Part shown: positions 17,324-25,741 of the stretch, in pieces
Numbering within the stretch: position 1 is the first letter of the stretch
Layout: each line of letters begins with the position of its first letter
From: JBALVT01 sp045110675
GTDB lineage: Bacteria; Pseudomonadota; Gammaproteobacteria; Pseudomonadales; Halieaceae
NCBI GenBank assembly: GCA_045110675.1
Contig: JBGCGJ010000047.1
Span: forward strand, 1 to 64,000
DNA length: 64,000 nt
Direction of reading: 5' to 3'
Program-made: the position numbers and the translations under genes
The notes under the pieces: generated by a model
The model's database searches: none
Told to the model about the DNA's origin: nothing
Seen by the model: the letters and a program-made list of their open reading frames with translations, nothing else

Positions 17324-18453
17324 ATGCCCAACTGCTGAAACAGTATATTAATACTGGCGTCGGCGACGATGAGATAGATGATTGCGGTGACCACTGCTTT
17401 GGTAGCCGCCTCGCCAACAGCTGCGGAACTCCGTCCCGAGCTGATTCCGGCTCGACATCCGGCAACGGCGATTAGCACGCCAAATACAATGCTCTTGAAC
17501 AGGCCGACCAAAATATGGGTGAAGGTTATTGCCGCCGCAGTTTGGTTGAGATATTGCGTGGGTGAAATCCCCATTCCCGCAGCGACAAGGCTACCGCCCA
17601 GTATCCCCAACAAATTGGCATAAAGTGTGAGCAGGGGCATCACCGCAACCAGTGCCAGCATCCGGGGAACCACCAAAAATTCCATCGGGGAAATGCCCAT
17701 GGTGGTGATGGCATCAATTTCTTCATTGGTCTGCATGGTTCCCAGCTGGGCCGCGTAGGCAGCGCCTGTCCTACCCGACATGACGACGGCCGTCATCAGC
17801 ACACCCATTTCTCTGAGGGTGCCGATTGCCACCAGATCTGCCACGTAGATTTCCGCTCCAAATTGCTGCAGCTGCACCGCGCCCAAATAGGCCAGAATCA
17901 TTCCAACCAATACGCTGGTAAGGCTGATGATCGCGAAAGCATCCGGTCCGGCCTGGTAGCAAAAACCCCAAAAATCCACCAGCCTCGTATTTGCTTTACC
18001 TCTTATCAGCCGTGACAGCGCTACCACCACTTCACCGATGAACCCCAGTGACTTGGCGAGTTTGGCAAGCGCGTCCCGCAACCCCGTCATTGGATTTAGT
18101 GAAGACAGCAGGGAAGTGGTATTGTCGTCCTCGACTGGCTTGTGGGGTTTAACGGCCGTTGCCAGCCCAAGCAGCTGTTCTACCCCTTCAGGCATTCCGC
18201 GAGTGTTGAAGGTGATGTCGGCTTCGACGCAGGCATTGTGACAGTGAAGTAAAAATGCCATCAGTGAGGAATCCCAGGCACCCAGATCAGAACCATCGAC
18301 GGTGAAGTTTTCTGTGCCCGAGGACAAAAGGTCGGCCTCGACTTCAGAGAAGGTTTTACCCCCCATTCCCTCCACCCAATTTCCGGTCATCGCCAAGGTG
18401 GCGATGGTCTGGCCATTATGGTGCAACTGAAATCCGGCTTGAAGCTGATCCAT
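17320..18453 (-). CDS. Lipid ABC transporter permease (MlaE family) with N-terminal STAS-like domain
   Basis: Membrane permease of the MCE transporter. The first about 110 residues form a soluble STAS-like domain (GSDLGAWDSSLMAFLLHCHNAC), and the rest is the MlaE fold with several helices and the conserved GRTGAAYAAQLGTMQTNEEIDAI and MTTMGISPMEFLVVPR-type segment. The ATG at 18453 (MDQLQAGFQL) gives 377 residues. An upstream in-frame TTG at 18477 would add 8 residues, and neither has a strong ribosome site. In E. coli the STAS partner MlaB is a separate protein, so the fusion replaces it. First gene of the operon. Confidence 0.9.
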   Translation of the reverse strand: MDQLQAGFQLHHNGQTIATLAMTGNWVEGMGGKTFSEVEADLLSSGTENFTVDGSDLGAWDSSLMAFLLHCHNACVEADITFNTRGMPEGVEQLLGLATAVKPHKPVEDDNTTSLLSSLNPMTGLRDALAKLAKSLGFIGEVVVALSRLIRGKANTRLVDFWGFCYQAGPDAFAIISLTSVLVGMILAYLGAVQLQQFGAEIYVADLVAIGTLREMGVLMTAVVMSGRTGAAYAAQLGTMQTNEEIDAITTMGISPMEFLVVPRMLALVAVMPLLTLYANLLGILGGSLVAAGMGISPTQYLNQTAAAITFTHILVGLFKSIVFGVLIAVAGCRAGISSGRSSAAVGEAATKAVVTAIIYLIVADASINILFQQLGI

Positions 18454-18524
18454 GCAGTGGCTTTTAGTGAGACCCAAAAAGACGGCTTAGTGTAAGCCGT
18501 GACCCAGTCAAATGCCAGATGGGT

Positions 18525-19034
18525 TCACTGAAACGGACGCGGCGGCTTTTGCGAGTTGATAATGTCGTAGGCCCTTTGGTAGATGTCTGCGACGGGTTCG
18601 CGATTGTCCGCCTCACGCCGCCTTGAAATCATGGTCACCGGAAACAAATAGTGCTCTGTTTGTTTGAATCGCAGCGCTTTGCTCCGACCCAGTTTATCTT
18701 CATAGATCACCCAGTGCATGCCCAGATCTTCCGCCAACAGGTCTCCCAAAATAATACCCATGGCCTGGAGCTCTTTGGTCTGCGCGGAGGAGACTAGCCC
18801 GCTATCCAAAGTACGCTGCAACAGTGCGATATCGTGATCTTTATTGCCATTGAAACCGCGGCCAAAGTTTCGCCTCGTCAGGTCGTCAATCAACGCCCGT
18901 TGAGAGTCCATGAACTGGGCGCTAAGGACCGTGATTTTACCTATTACAGGAGGCTTTTTGATATCTGCAAAGGTGCCGGACGATAGCAACATGGCAACCG
19001 CTCCTATAACTTGAATTGCAAACCTAATTTTCAT
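18525..19034 (-). CDS. Exported DUF3806-like protein of unknown function
   Basis: 169-residue protein with a cleavable-type signal peptide (residues 1 to about 24, ending SSGTFA). The mature part has IDDLTRRNFGRGFNGNKDHD, GIILGDLLAEDLGMHWVIYEDKLGRSKAL and a C-terminal YQRAYDII, which I associate with the DUF3806 family, about half the protein. No catalytic residues are known. The start at 19034 is chosen because GGGAGGGA lies 8-9 bases upstream. A longer frame to 19076 lacks a site and would bury the signal peptide. It lies upstream of the lipid transporter on the same strand with a 71-base gap. Confidence 0.7.
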   Translation of the reverse strand: MKIRFAIQVIGAVAMLLSSGTFADIKKPPVIGKITVLSAQFMDSQRALIDDLTRRNFGRGFNGNKDHDIALLQRTLDSGLVSSAQTKELQAMGIILGDLLAEDLGMHWVIYEDKLGRSKALRFKQTEHYLFPVTMISRRREADNREPVADIYQRAYDIINSQKPPRPFQ

Positions 19035-19197
19035 GAGATGATTCCCTCCCTTGCTATGCGTTGGACCCTTGCCCATGTTATCGGTTCATTTTAGTACCTG
19101 CCAGTTGTCTTCCGGCGCGATGCATGGATAATGGCGGTCTTTCCGGTCGGTTGCTGACGCACGACTCCGATGACCGGCAGATTATTGGAGAACTACC

Positions 19198-20070
19198 ATG
19201 ATTACCGGCAGTATTGTCGCCATTGTTACGCCCATGCACGCCGATGGCAGTGTCGACTGGGCCGCCTTGGAACGGCTACTCGATCTTCACTTAAGTGCCG
19301 GAACCAGCGCAATCGGCGCGGTGGGCACCACCGGTGAGAGCGCTACCTTAAGTGTTCCTGAGCACTGTGAAGTGATCAAGCATTGTGTGTCTTATATTGG
19401 CGGGCGGATACCGATCGTTGCCGGCACTGGAGCCAATTCTACCTGGGAGGCTATCAAGCTGACTGAGGCAGCTGCCGAGGCCGGTGCCGACGCCTGTCTC
19501 CTGGTCACTCCCTATTACAATCGCCCTACCCAACAGGGATTGTATGAGCATTTCAAGGCCATCGCCGAGGCGGTTAATATTCCGCAAATTCTCTACAATG
19601 TCCCCGGGCGCACGGCGGTTGATATGCTCAATGATACCGTGGGTCGACTGGTCGACTTGGAAAACATAGTGGGTATCAAAGATGCGACAGGTGATCCGGC
19701 TCGCGCGGTGGATTTAATCGAGCGGTTCGGGTCTGATATCGCTATTTACTCTGGCGACGATCCAACGGCTATGGAGTTGATGCTGGCAGGTGGGCACGGC
19801 AATATTTCGGTCACTGCCAATGTTGCACCGGAACTTATGGCGCAGATGTGTCGGCACGCTTTGGCGGGCGAGAGAGCGGAGGCAGAGGCAATCAATACTC
19901 AGCTCACACCGCTCAATGAGGCGTTATTTCTTGAGGCGAACCCTATTCCTGTTAAGTGGGCATTGTCACATCGAGGTCTCATAGGCGACGGCATTCGTCT
20001 GCCGCTGACACCTTTGGCCGGTGAATATCATGCAGCGGTATCAGCTGCGATGGAGGCGGCGGGAATCTAA
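19198..20070 (+). CDS. dapA: 4-hydroxy-tetrahydrodipicolinate synthase
   Basis: First committed step of the diaminopimelate/lysine pathway: condensation of pyruvate with aspartate semialdehyde. The 290-residue TIM barrel has [31 protein letters not shown] (active-site Tyr) and GIKDATGDP with the Schiff-base Lys. The start ATG has GGAG 9 bases upstream. Its stop codon shares a base with the bamC start (TAATG), so the two are coupled, as in other gammaproteobacteria. Confidence 0.97.
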   Translation: MITGSIVAIVTPMHADGSVDWAALERLLDLHLSAGTSAIGAVGTTGESATLSVPEHCEVIKHCVSYIGGRIPIVAGTGANSTWEAIKLTEAAAEAGADACLLVTPYYNRPTQQGLYEHFKAIAEAVNIPQILYNVPGRTAVDMLNDTVGRLVDLENIVGIKDATGDPARAVDLIERFGSDIAIYSGDDPTAMELMLAGGHGNISVTANVAPELMAQMCRHALAGERAEAEAINTQLTPLNEALFLEANPIPVKWALSHRGLIGDGIRLPLTPLAGEYHAAVSAAMEAAGI

Positions 20071-21134
20071 TGTCCATACGCAATCGTTTTATCTCGGTCC
20101 TGCTGCTCGGCTCTGTGTTGTCGATGGGCACGGGCTGCAGCTACTTATTCGGCGATGAAGGCTATTTCCGAGACAAATCGGAAGATTATAAATTGGCGCC
20201 GGAAAAATCCAAGCTGAAGCTGCCTGACGGTGCAGACGATCAGGCACTGCAGGATATTTACGTCGTTCCACCCATTACCGAAAGCGTGGTTTTGCCCGGC
20301 GAATTCGAAGTGCCTCGCCCGACACCTTTAGTAGCCGGCGCCAGCGATGAAGTGGTTCGAATTCAAAAACTGGGAGATAAGCGCTGGGCACTTGTAGGTA
20401 TGGCTCCCGGGCAATTGTGGCCACAGGTGAGAGGGTTTGTTGCTGCAGCGGGTGTTCAGATCGCCAGAGTTGATGCCAGAGCCGGATTGATCGAAACAGG
20501 CTGGATTGATCTCGACGACACCGATATGGATGCCCGATTCCAGTTTCGAATTGAGCAGGGGGATCAGCGCGGCAACAGTGAATTGCACGTACTGCAGATG
20601 AACCAGGCTGGAGACATTAATAGCTGGCCGGCGCAATCTGACAACCTGGAGTTGGAAGCGGATATGTTGCAGGGCGTGGCACAGTACATTGCCAACAGCG
20701 CTGATTCGGCACCCGTTTCCATGATCGCCGAGCAGGCGATTAGCGCCAGCGGTAAAATTTCTCTACAGGAGTCCAGTGATGGCAGCACCTTTATTCGGGT
20801 GGGATTGCCGTTCAATCGGGCTTGGGCATCTCTGGCCAGAGCGTTGGAACTTTCGACCTTCGAAATCACTGATCGTGATCGCAGTAAAGGCCACTATTAC
20901 GTCGACTTTATAGGCCCTGAAGCTGAGGAGGAAGACGGCTGGTTCGATTGGCTGTTTGATGGCGAGGAGGGTCACCCCTCTGCTGGCCAGAGTTTCCTGG
21001 TTACAATGGAATCTGAAAACTCACAGAGTGTGGCGATTCGCATAGAACCCCAGGATAACGATGAATCTGCGGGGGTGCTAGATCGTCGCCAGGAACAAGC
21101 ACTTCTCGTGTTGATCAAAGGCAATATAAACTAG
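20070..21134 (+). CDS. bamC: Outer membrane protein assembly factor BamC (lipoprotein)
   Basis: Lipoprotein subunit of the BAM complex that inserts beta-barrel proteins. Signal peptide with lipobox MGTGC, Cys23. The 354 residues contain the unstructured N-terminal stretch that binds BamD (LAPEKSKLKLPDGADDQ, with the conserved LxLP-like pattern) and two helix-grip domains (about 95-210 and 225-354, with FNRAWASLARALELS). The order dapA-bamC is the normal gammaproteobacterial one. Confidence 0.92.
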   Translation: MSIRNRFISVLLLGSVLSMGTGCSYLFGDEGYFRDKSEDYKLAPEKSKLKLPDGADDQALQDIYVVPPITESVVLPGEFEVPRPTPLVAGASDEVVRIQKLGDKRWALVGMAPGQLWPQVRGFVAAAGVQIARVDARAGLIETGWIDLDDTDMDARFQFRIEQGDQRGNSELHVLQMNQAGDINSWPAQSDNLELEADMLQGVAQYIANSADSAPVSMIAEQAISASGKISLQESSDGSTFIRVGLPFNRAWASLARALELSTFEITDRDRSKGHYYVDFIGPEAEEEDGWFDWLFDGEEGHPSAGQSFLVTMESENSQSVAIRIEPQDNDESAGVLDRRQEQALLVLIKGNIN

Positions 21135-21159
21135 TGCGCTTGCGAAGCTCTCGTACTCG

Positions 21160-21918
21160 ATGAGATTTGCTTCACTGGGAAGTGGCAGTAAAGGTAATTC
21201 GACCTTGGTAGAGGCGGGGAATACCCTGCTAATGATCGATTGTGGGTTCTCCCTCAAAGAGACCGTCAAACGCCTGGCTCGCCTCGAAAAGGATCCCTCG
21301 GAACTCGACGCCATCCTGGTGACCCACGAGCACAGTGATCACAGTTCTGGTGTCGCAGCGCTGTCGCGAAAGTTTCAAATACCCGTTTTCCTTACTCACG
21401 GTACCGCTGGCAGCGGGCGATGCGATAAAGCCTATGAGTTTCGGCACTTCACCTGCGATGAGTCTTTTACCATCAAGGACATCGTGATTAAACCTGTGGC
21501 GGTACCCCACGACGCCAGGGAACCCTGCCAGTATCGCCTGTCGCACAACAACCTCTCGCTGGGTGTTCTTACGGATTTGGGCAGTATCACGCCTCATGTG
21601 GTGTCTTCATACCTGGGTTGTGATGCGCTACTGCTTGAATTCAACCACGATCAGGAACTATTGAATAACGGTCCCTATCCCTACCAGCTCAAGCGCAGGG
21701 TCGGCGGTGATTGGGGGCATTTGAATAATCACCAAGCAGCAGCTTTGTTGGAGAAAATTGGTTGTGAAACCCTGAACCAACTGGTGGTGGCCCATATTAG
21801 TGAAAAGAATAACAGCCGAGAGATGGCTCAGCGGGCTCTGCAGTCGGTGCTGAGCAGTTTGGACATAGTGACTTGGGCTGAGCAGGACAATGGCTTCGAT
21901 TGGTTGGCACTTAGCTGA
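21160..21918 (+). CDS. MBL-fold metallohydrolase (YycJ/WalJ-like)
   Basis: Predicted metal-dependent hydrolase, 252 residues. It begins MRFASLGSGSKGNSTLV (the YycJ-type opening), has the metal motif THEHSDH near 50-56, VPHDA and the later LEFNHD and HISEKNNS. Relatives have been linked to DNA repair exonuclease activity in firmicutes, but the function in gammaproteobacteria is unsettled. It follows bamC by 25 bases and may be read from the dapA promoter. Confidence 0.88.
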   Translation: MRFASLGSGSKGNSTLVEAGNTLLMIDCGFSLKETVKRLARLEKDPSELDAILVTHEHSDHSSGVAALSRKFQIPVFLTHGTAGSGRCDKAYEFRHFTCDESFTIKDIVIKPVAVPHDAREPCQYRLSHNNLSLGVLTDLGSITPHVVSSYLGCDALLLEFNHDQELLNNGPYPYQLKRRVGGDWGHLNNHQAAALLEKIGCETLNQLVVAHISEKNNSREMAQRALQSVLSSLDIVTWAEQDNGFDWLALS

Positions 21919-21922
21919 TTGA

Positions 21923-22801
21923 TCACTCGCTGGGAGGATCAGCGAGGGCCGCTTCGGCTATAGGGTCTCTCTTCCACCGACGGTTACTCCACAGCCAACT
22001 CTCTGGCTCGTTGATGATCGCCATTTCAGCAAACTCTACGAAACGCTCTGTAATCTCGTGTGATTGCTTTTCATAGGGTGGCGTGGCGAGCTCGTGAAAC
22101 TCAATCTCGTAGTAGCCGGTAGACCGGCGGTGGCACTGGGCAAATACCACCGGGAATTTCGTCATTTTGGCTATCGTCTCAGCGCCCAGATAAAAGGCAG
22201 CCGGTTGGTTCATAAATTGCATCCAGTGACTGCGTTCGCTGCGTATTGGCGATTGATCTGCGACCATAACAAGTAGTCTGAATTCTTTACGGCGGCGTAA
22301 TATATTTTTCGCAGAATCGGCAATGGGAAAGGGGCGGGAGCCGAATTGAGTGCGTATTTCGTGAATGAGTTGGTCGGCGGTTTTATTGTGTAGGGGCTTG
22401 AAAACCGCGTCGACTGGAGCATCCAGGCCCATTGCAGCTCCGTGCAGCATCCACTCCCAGTTTCCCTGATGGATTGTCAGGACGATAAGAGACTCGCTTG
22501 AGTCTTTGCTGAGTCTCTGGATCAGCTCCGGATTTACCACCCTGCATCGCACCTTAAAATCCTCAGGCGCCATACGTCGTGATTTGAGTATTTCAAACGC
22601 CACCTGGGCGAGCTGTCGGTAGAACTTTTTTGCCAGAACTGTGATCTCTCTCTCGCTTTTATCGGGAAAAGCATTGCTGAGGTTCTGGGTGACAACCGTT
22701 TTGCGGTAGCCTGTCACGTAGTACAGCAGCAGATAGCCCAGCCATGCGAAAAGGTACAATACAGGGAAGGGTAGCCAGGCGACGGCGCGATAAAAAATCA
22801 T
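21923..22801 (-). CDS. LpxL/HtrB-family acyltransferase
   Basis: Membrane-bound acyltransferase of the late lipid A acylation family (Lip_A_acyltrans), 292 residues. An N-terminal hydrophobic segment (about 1-30) is followed by the HX4E catalytic motif in TIHQGNWEWMLHG and by SRPFPI and VADQSP segments. It could add a secondary acyl chain to lipid A or act on another lipid such as an ornithine lipid. Which one is not decided by sequence. It converges on the MBL gene with only 4 bases between stops. Confidence 0.85.
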   Translation of the reverse strand: MIFYRAVAWLPFPVLYLFAWLGYLLLYYVTGYRKTVVTQNLSNAFPDKSEREITVLAKKFYRQLAQVAFEILKSRRMAPEDFKVRCRVVNPELIQRLSKDSSESLIVLTIHQGNWEWMLHGAAMGLDAPVDAVFKPLHNKTADQLIHEIRTQFGSRPFPIADSAKNILRRRKEFRLLVMVADQSPIRSERSHWMQFMNQPAAFYLGAETIAKMTKFPVVFAQCHRRSTGYYEIEFHELATPPYEKQSHEITERFVEFAEMAIINEPESWLWSNRRWKRDPIAEAALADPPSE

Positions 22802-22850
22802 TGCGGGCTTATCTCTTGGTTCAATTTTGATTGCCGGTCGGGTGTGTATA

Positions 22851-23351
22851 TTACAAGCAATGCTGAGGGAGAGTTAGACTTTCGATGGCAATGAGGCCGT
22901 TAGCTGATGAGCACAGCAATTGGGGGTTTCCCGATAGATCCAACTCCCGCAAAACCCTCAGTGCCAACAGAGGTCTCAGATCCACAATCTGGTTGTTGTC
23001 CAGAAACAGGACCTCCAGATTAGACAACGCGGCGAGAGCGGCAATATTGTTGAGGCCGTTAGACGAGAGTTTTAACCGGGTGATGCCGGAAAATGTCTCG
23101 ATCCCGGCGAGCTCAGCTACACCGGCGTGACTGCAGTTGAGTATCTCCAAGTCGCTGGCACTGCTGGATTTGCTGTCTTGGATGGTGAGCTCAAGACAGC
23201 TGTGCAGAGCAGAATCGGTGACTGAATAATCCGAAAAGAGTGGTTTTGGTGTATAGACAAGCTTTTCGTTAATAGTGAGGTCGTAGCTACCGCAAGCGGC
23301 GGCCAGTGATAGGGAAAGGCACACAATAATGGAGCTAAAACGGTGGGGCAT
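22851..23351 (-). CDS. Small leucine-rich-repeat lipoprotein
   Basis: 166-residue predicted lipoprotein: signal peptide with lipobox LAAAC, Cys20, then about 45 residues without clear domain, then four to five internalin-type leucine-rich repeats (about 68-165), for example ITRLKLSSNGLNNI, LEVLFLDNNQIVDL and LRELDLSGNPQL. It ends in a Cys-containing cap (CSSANG, PQHCL). Such proteins are surface or periplasmic binding proteins. The partner is unknown. It is on the same strand as the acyltransferase and 49 bases upstream of it. Confidence 0.75.
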   Translation of the reverse strand: MPHRFSSIIVCLSLSLAAACGSYDLTINEKLVYTPKPLFSDYSVTDSALHSCLELTIQDSKSSSASDLEILNCSHAGVAELAGIETFSGITRLKLSSNGLNNIAALAALSNLEVLFLDNNQIVDLRPLLALRVLRELDLSGNPQLLCSSANGLIAIESLTLPQHCL

Positions 23352-23440
23352 TGGACTATCACTCTCAAGGTCGATTTACTCAAAACCCGTGGGTACAAAC
23401 CGCGGAAGCATTCAGCGTGGCTCATCTGGCCTGCGCGCTC

Positions 23441-23446
23441 TATAAT
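23441..23446 (+). promoter_or_regulatory. Candidate -10 element before the cyclase-like gene
   Basis: A perfect TATAAT 35 bases before the ATG at 23482. No convincing -35 box at 16-18 bases spacing, so confidence is low. Confidence 0.35.
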
Positions 23447-23481
23447 GCTAGCGTGTACGGGACATAAAAACGAGCATTAGC

Positions 23482-24810
23482 ATGAGCGAATCGACATCTA
23501 CAGACTCACAACCACCTAACGAGCGACCTGCAGAGCCTGAGGCTATTAGCATTGTGCAGCGTGGCAACCTAAAAAGTTTAGAGCATACCTTGCGAAAACA
23601 GTGGCGATTGGGTCAGAGCATCGTGCTGTGCTGGAGCGCTGATAAGCGAGGTCTGCTGGTTATATTTGTGCCTCATTATTTCCTGGGAAACTATTGCGCA
23701 GCCGATGGGCACCGAGATGAGAGTGTCTCCGAGAATGAGGGCTTTATTCGCGAACTGATTTCTGGCAAGCGCAGGAAGACCAGGGATGAGTTGTTTGATA
23801 TTGCCGATCGCCTGGGCGTGGCCCCAACGTTTATCAAGCTCAGCGAAGCGCTCTCAGAAGAGAGTAATGTGGAGCAGGCTGTCGAGGAACTGATCAAGCG
23901 CTACGGACTTAGCTATGTCGACAATCGCGCGGTGTTGTTATTTGATATAGCAGAATTCTCTCTCTATACACCGTTTGAACAAGCGAGTCAGTTAAACAGC
24001 TTGTCCTATTCCCTGAACTCAGCCTATAGCAAACTCCTGGCCCAGGGAGTTGAAGTGAATTTTGCTCGAACCACCACCGGCGATGGCTACTATGTTTGGA
24101 ATAGAGACTTAAGTGCCTATGCCGATCAGGATCTATATTACTTTCTCCTATTGGTCATCGCTGATAACGCCGTCGCTCGTGCAGCATCGAAGGGGAATAC
24201 GGTCCCGGTGATTAGAACGGCCTATCACATGGGAAGCCACTACGAGCTTTATCAGGCTGAAGGCGTCAGTCCCACGGTATTCAGTTACATCGTCGGTGAC
24301 GTCACCATCGAGCTCGCTCGTATGGTTGATCACGCCAAGACGGACCAGATACTCATCGGGGATTTCAGCTGCAACATGCCCTTGAGAGACAGTTCGGTCG
24401 GCGGTAAACCGATGAAAATATCCACCCCGGCGTTTGTCAGAAATTCCAATCGTGAGTTGGGGGCGCTGCAAGGCATCCAGCTGTCGGGTAAATCAATTAG
24501 TGCAATGCGTTGTCAGTTGACTCAAGAAGACACCAGTGTAGAGGACTCTGTGCCCAAACGGCTGCAGATCACTGACAAGCACGGTTTGTCCCGATACGCC
24601 TATAACTTGCAGATTGAGATTGGACTAGAAGGCGAAGATTTGATGTTGGGCCTGGACAGCAAGCAACTCGGCGGAAATCAGGTTGTCGACGCCACCCAGG
24701 AGTTTGCAGCAAAGAATGTGAAGGAGGCCATTAGTCCTGAGAAAATGTACGACGATCTGGCCCTGGTATTAAAAAAGCGATCAAAGAAAAAAGGAAACAG
24801 TAAGGAATAG
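23482..24810 (+). CDS. Divergent class III nucleotidyl-cyclase-like protein
   Basis: 442-residue cytoplasmic protein. Residues about 148-295 look like a class III adenylate/guanylate cyclase catalytic domain: VLLFDIAEFS (metal Asp155), ARTTTGDGYYVW (metal Asp201) and YIVGDVTIELARM (Arg280 at the transition-state Arg position). The Asp that selects the base and the Asn that stabilises the transition state are not present at the expected places (Ser and Ile there), so activity or substrate may differ. The N-terminal about 145 residues (including a Trp-rich IVLCWSADKRGLLVIFVP) and the Lys-rich C-terminal about 140 residues match no domain I recognise. No membrane helix. One base separates it from the HD protein gene, so the two are surely co-expressed. 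Confidence 0.7.
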   Translation: MSESTSTDSQPPNERPAEPEAISIVQRGNLKSLEHTLRKQWRLGQSIVLCWSADKRGLLVIFVPHYFLGNYCAADGHRDESVSENEGFIRELISGKRRKTRDELFDIADRLGVAPTFIKLSEALSEESNVEQAVEELIKRYGLSYVDNRAVLLFDIAEFSLYTPFEQASQLNSLSYSLNSAYSKLLAQGVEVNFARTTTGDGYYVWNRDLSAYADQDLYYFLLLVIADNAVARAASKGNTVPVIRTAYHMGSHYELYQAEGVSPTVFSYIVGDVTIELARMVDHAKTDQILIGDFSCNMPLRDSSVGGKPMKISTPAFVRNSNRELGALQGIQLSGKSISAMRCQLTQEDTSVEDSVPKRLQITDKHGLSRYAYNLQIEIGLEGEDLMLGLDSKQLGGNQVVDATQEFAAKNVKEAISPEKMYDDLALVLKKRSKKKGNSKE

Positions 24811-24811
24811 T

Positions 24812-25741
24812 ATGACGACGACTCCACTTTCGCGAGAGAGTCACATGGATGTGAGTAACACCGTAGATGTCACTGATCCAAATGCGGTGGGTGAGGCCGT
24901 CCGTACTTTACTTGAGACCCGCTACCCTGGTTTTGATTTCTCGCCGGTGGATGTTCTGATCACTGACTTTACCAGGCTGTACACTGGCGACTATCCCGGC
25001 TTTAAGGCCTGTGATTTAAAGTATCATGATTTGCAGCATGTGCTAGACGTGACCGTCGCAATGGCAAGACTGATAGAAGGGCATGAGATGAGCCACCCCA
25101 CAGCCGAGCAGCTGGGGCCGGAAATGGCTTTGAAAGGCATTGCCTGCGCTTTATTTCACGATTCAGGTTACATCCGAAGAAACCGGGATACACGTCATTC
25201 TAGCGGTGCGGCCTATACCCGTACTCACGTGAGTCGTGGCGCGAGATTTATGTCGGAGTATTTTCCAACGGTCGGTTTGGCACACTTTGTACCAGCTTGC
25301 CAGCGTCTGATCCATTTCACCGGGTATGAACTGAATCCGGATGAGATCGTTTCGGAATCTGCAGCGGAGCGCGTTCTGGGGACATTGTTGGGTACTGCTG
25401 ATCTGATTGCTCAGATGGCGGACGCGGATTATTTGCGCAAGTGCCGAGACTATTTGTACGAAGAATTTGAAGCTGGTGGTATGGCAGGAGACGGCGGTGA
25501 GTTTAGTAGTGCGGGTATTGTCTATGAGTCTCCGCAGCATTTGCTGGAGTCCACGCCGAATTTTATCCATGAAGCCATTACAGTTCGGCTGGATGGTTAC
25601 TTCAAAGGGGCATACCGCTACGCCAGTCAGTATTTTGGGGGACCTAATCTGTATATGGATGCCATCGCCCGCAATAGCGCAGAGCTTGAAAAGTTGCTCT
25701 TGGAAGGACAGTTGGAACTGGCTCATCCTGCCCCGCTTTGA
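24812..25741 (+). CDS. HD-domain protein resembling 3',5'-cyclic nucleotide phosphodiesterases
   Basis: 309-residue metal-dependent phosphohydrolase. YHDLQHVLDV (His72, His76), LFHDSGY (His116-Asp117), a further His in LIHFTGYE and GTADLIAQMAD (Asp197) follow the order and spacing of class I cyclic-nucleotide phosphodiesterases (YHNxxHA, HDxxH, distal Asp), although the Asn after the first His is Asp here. It follows the cyclase-like gene by one base with an AAGGA site, so a make-and-break nucleotide signal pair is the simplest reading. It could also degrade another nucleotide. Its TGA overlaps the rsmJ TTG start. Confidence 0.75.
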   Translation: MTTTPLSRESHMDVSNTVDVTDPNAVGEAVRTLLETRYPGFDFSPVDVLITDFTRLYTGDYPGFKACDLKYHDLQHVLDVTVAMARLIEGHEMSHPTAEQLGPEMALKGIACALFHDSGYIRRNRDTRHSSGAAYTRTHVSRGARFMSEYFPTVGLAHFVPACQRLIHFTGYELNPDEIVSESAAERVLGTLLGTADLIAQMADADYLRKCRDYLYEEFEAGGMAGDGGEFSSAGIVYESPQHLLESTPNFIHEAITVRLDGYFKGAYRYASQYFGGPNLYMDAIARNSAELEKLLLEGQLELAHPAPL

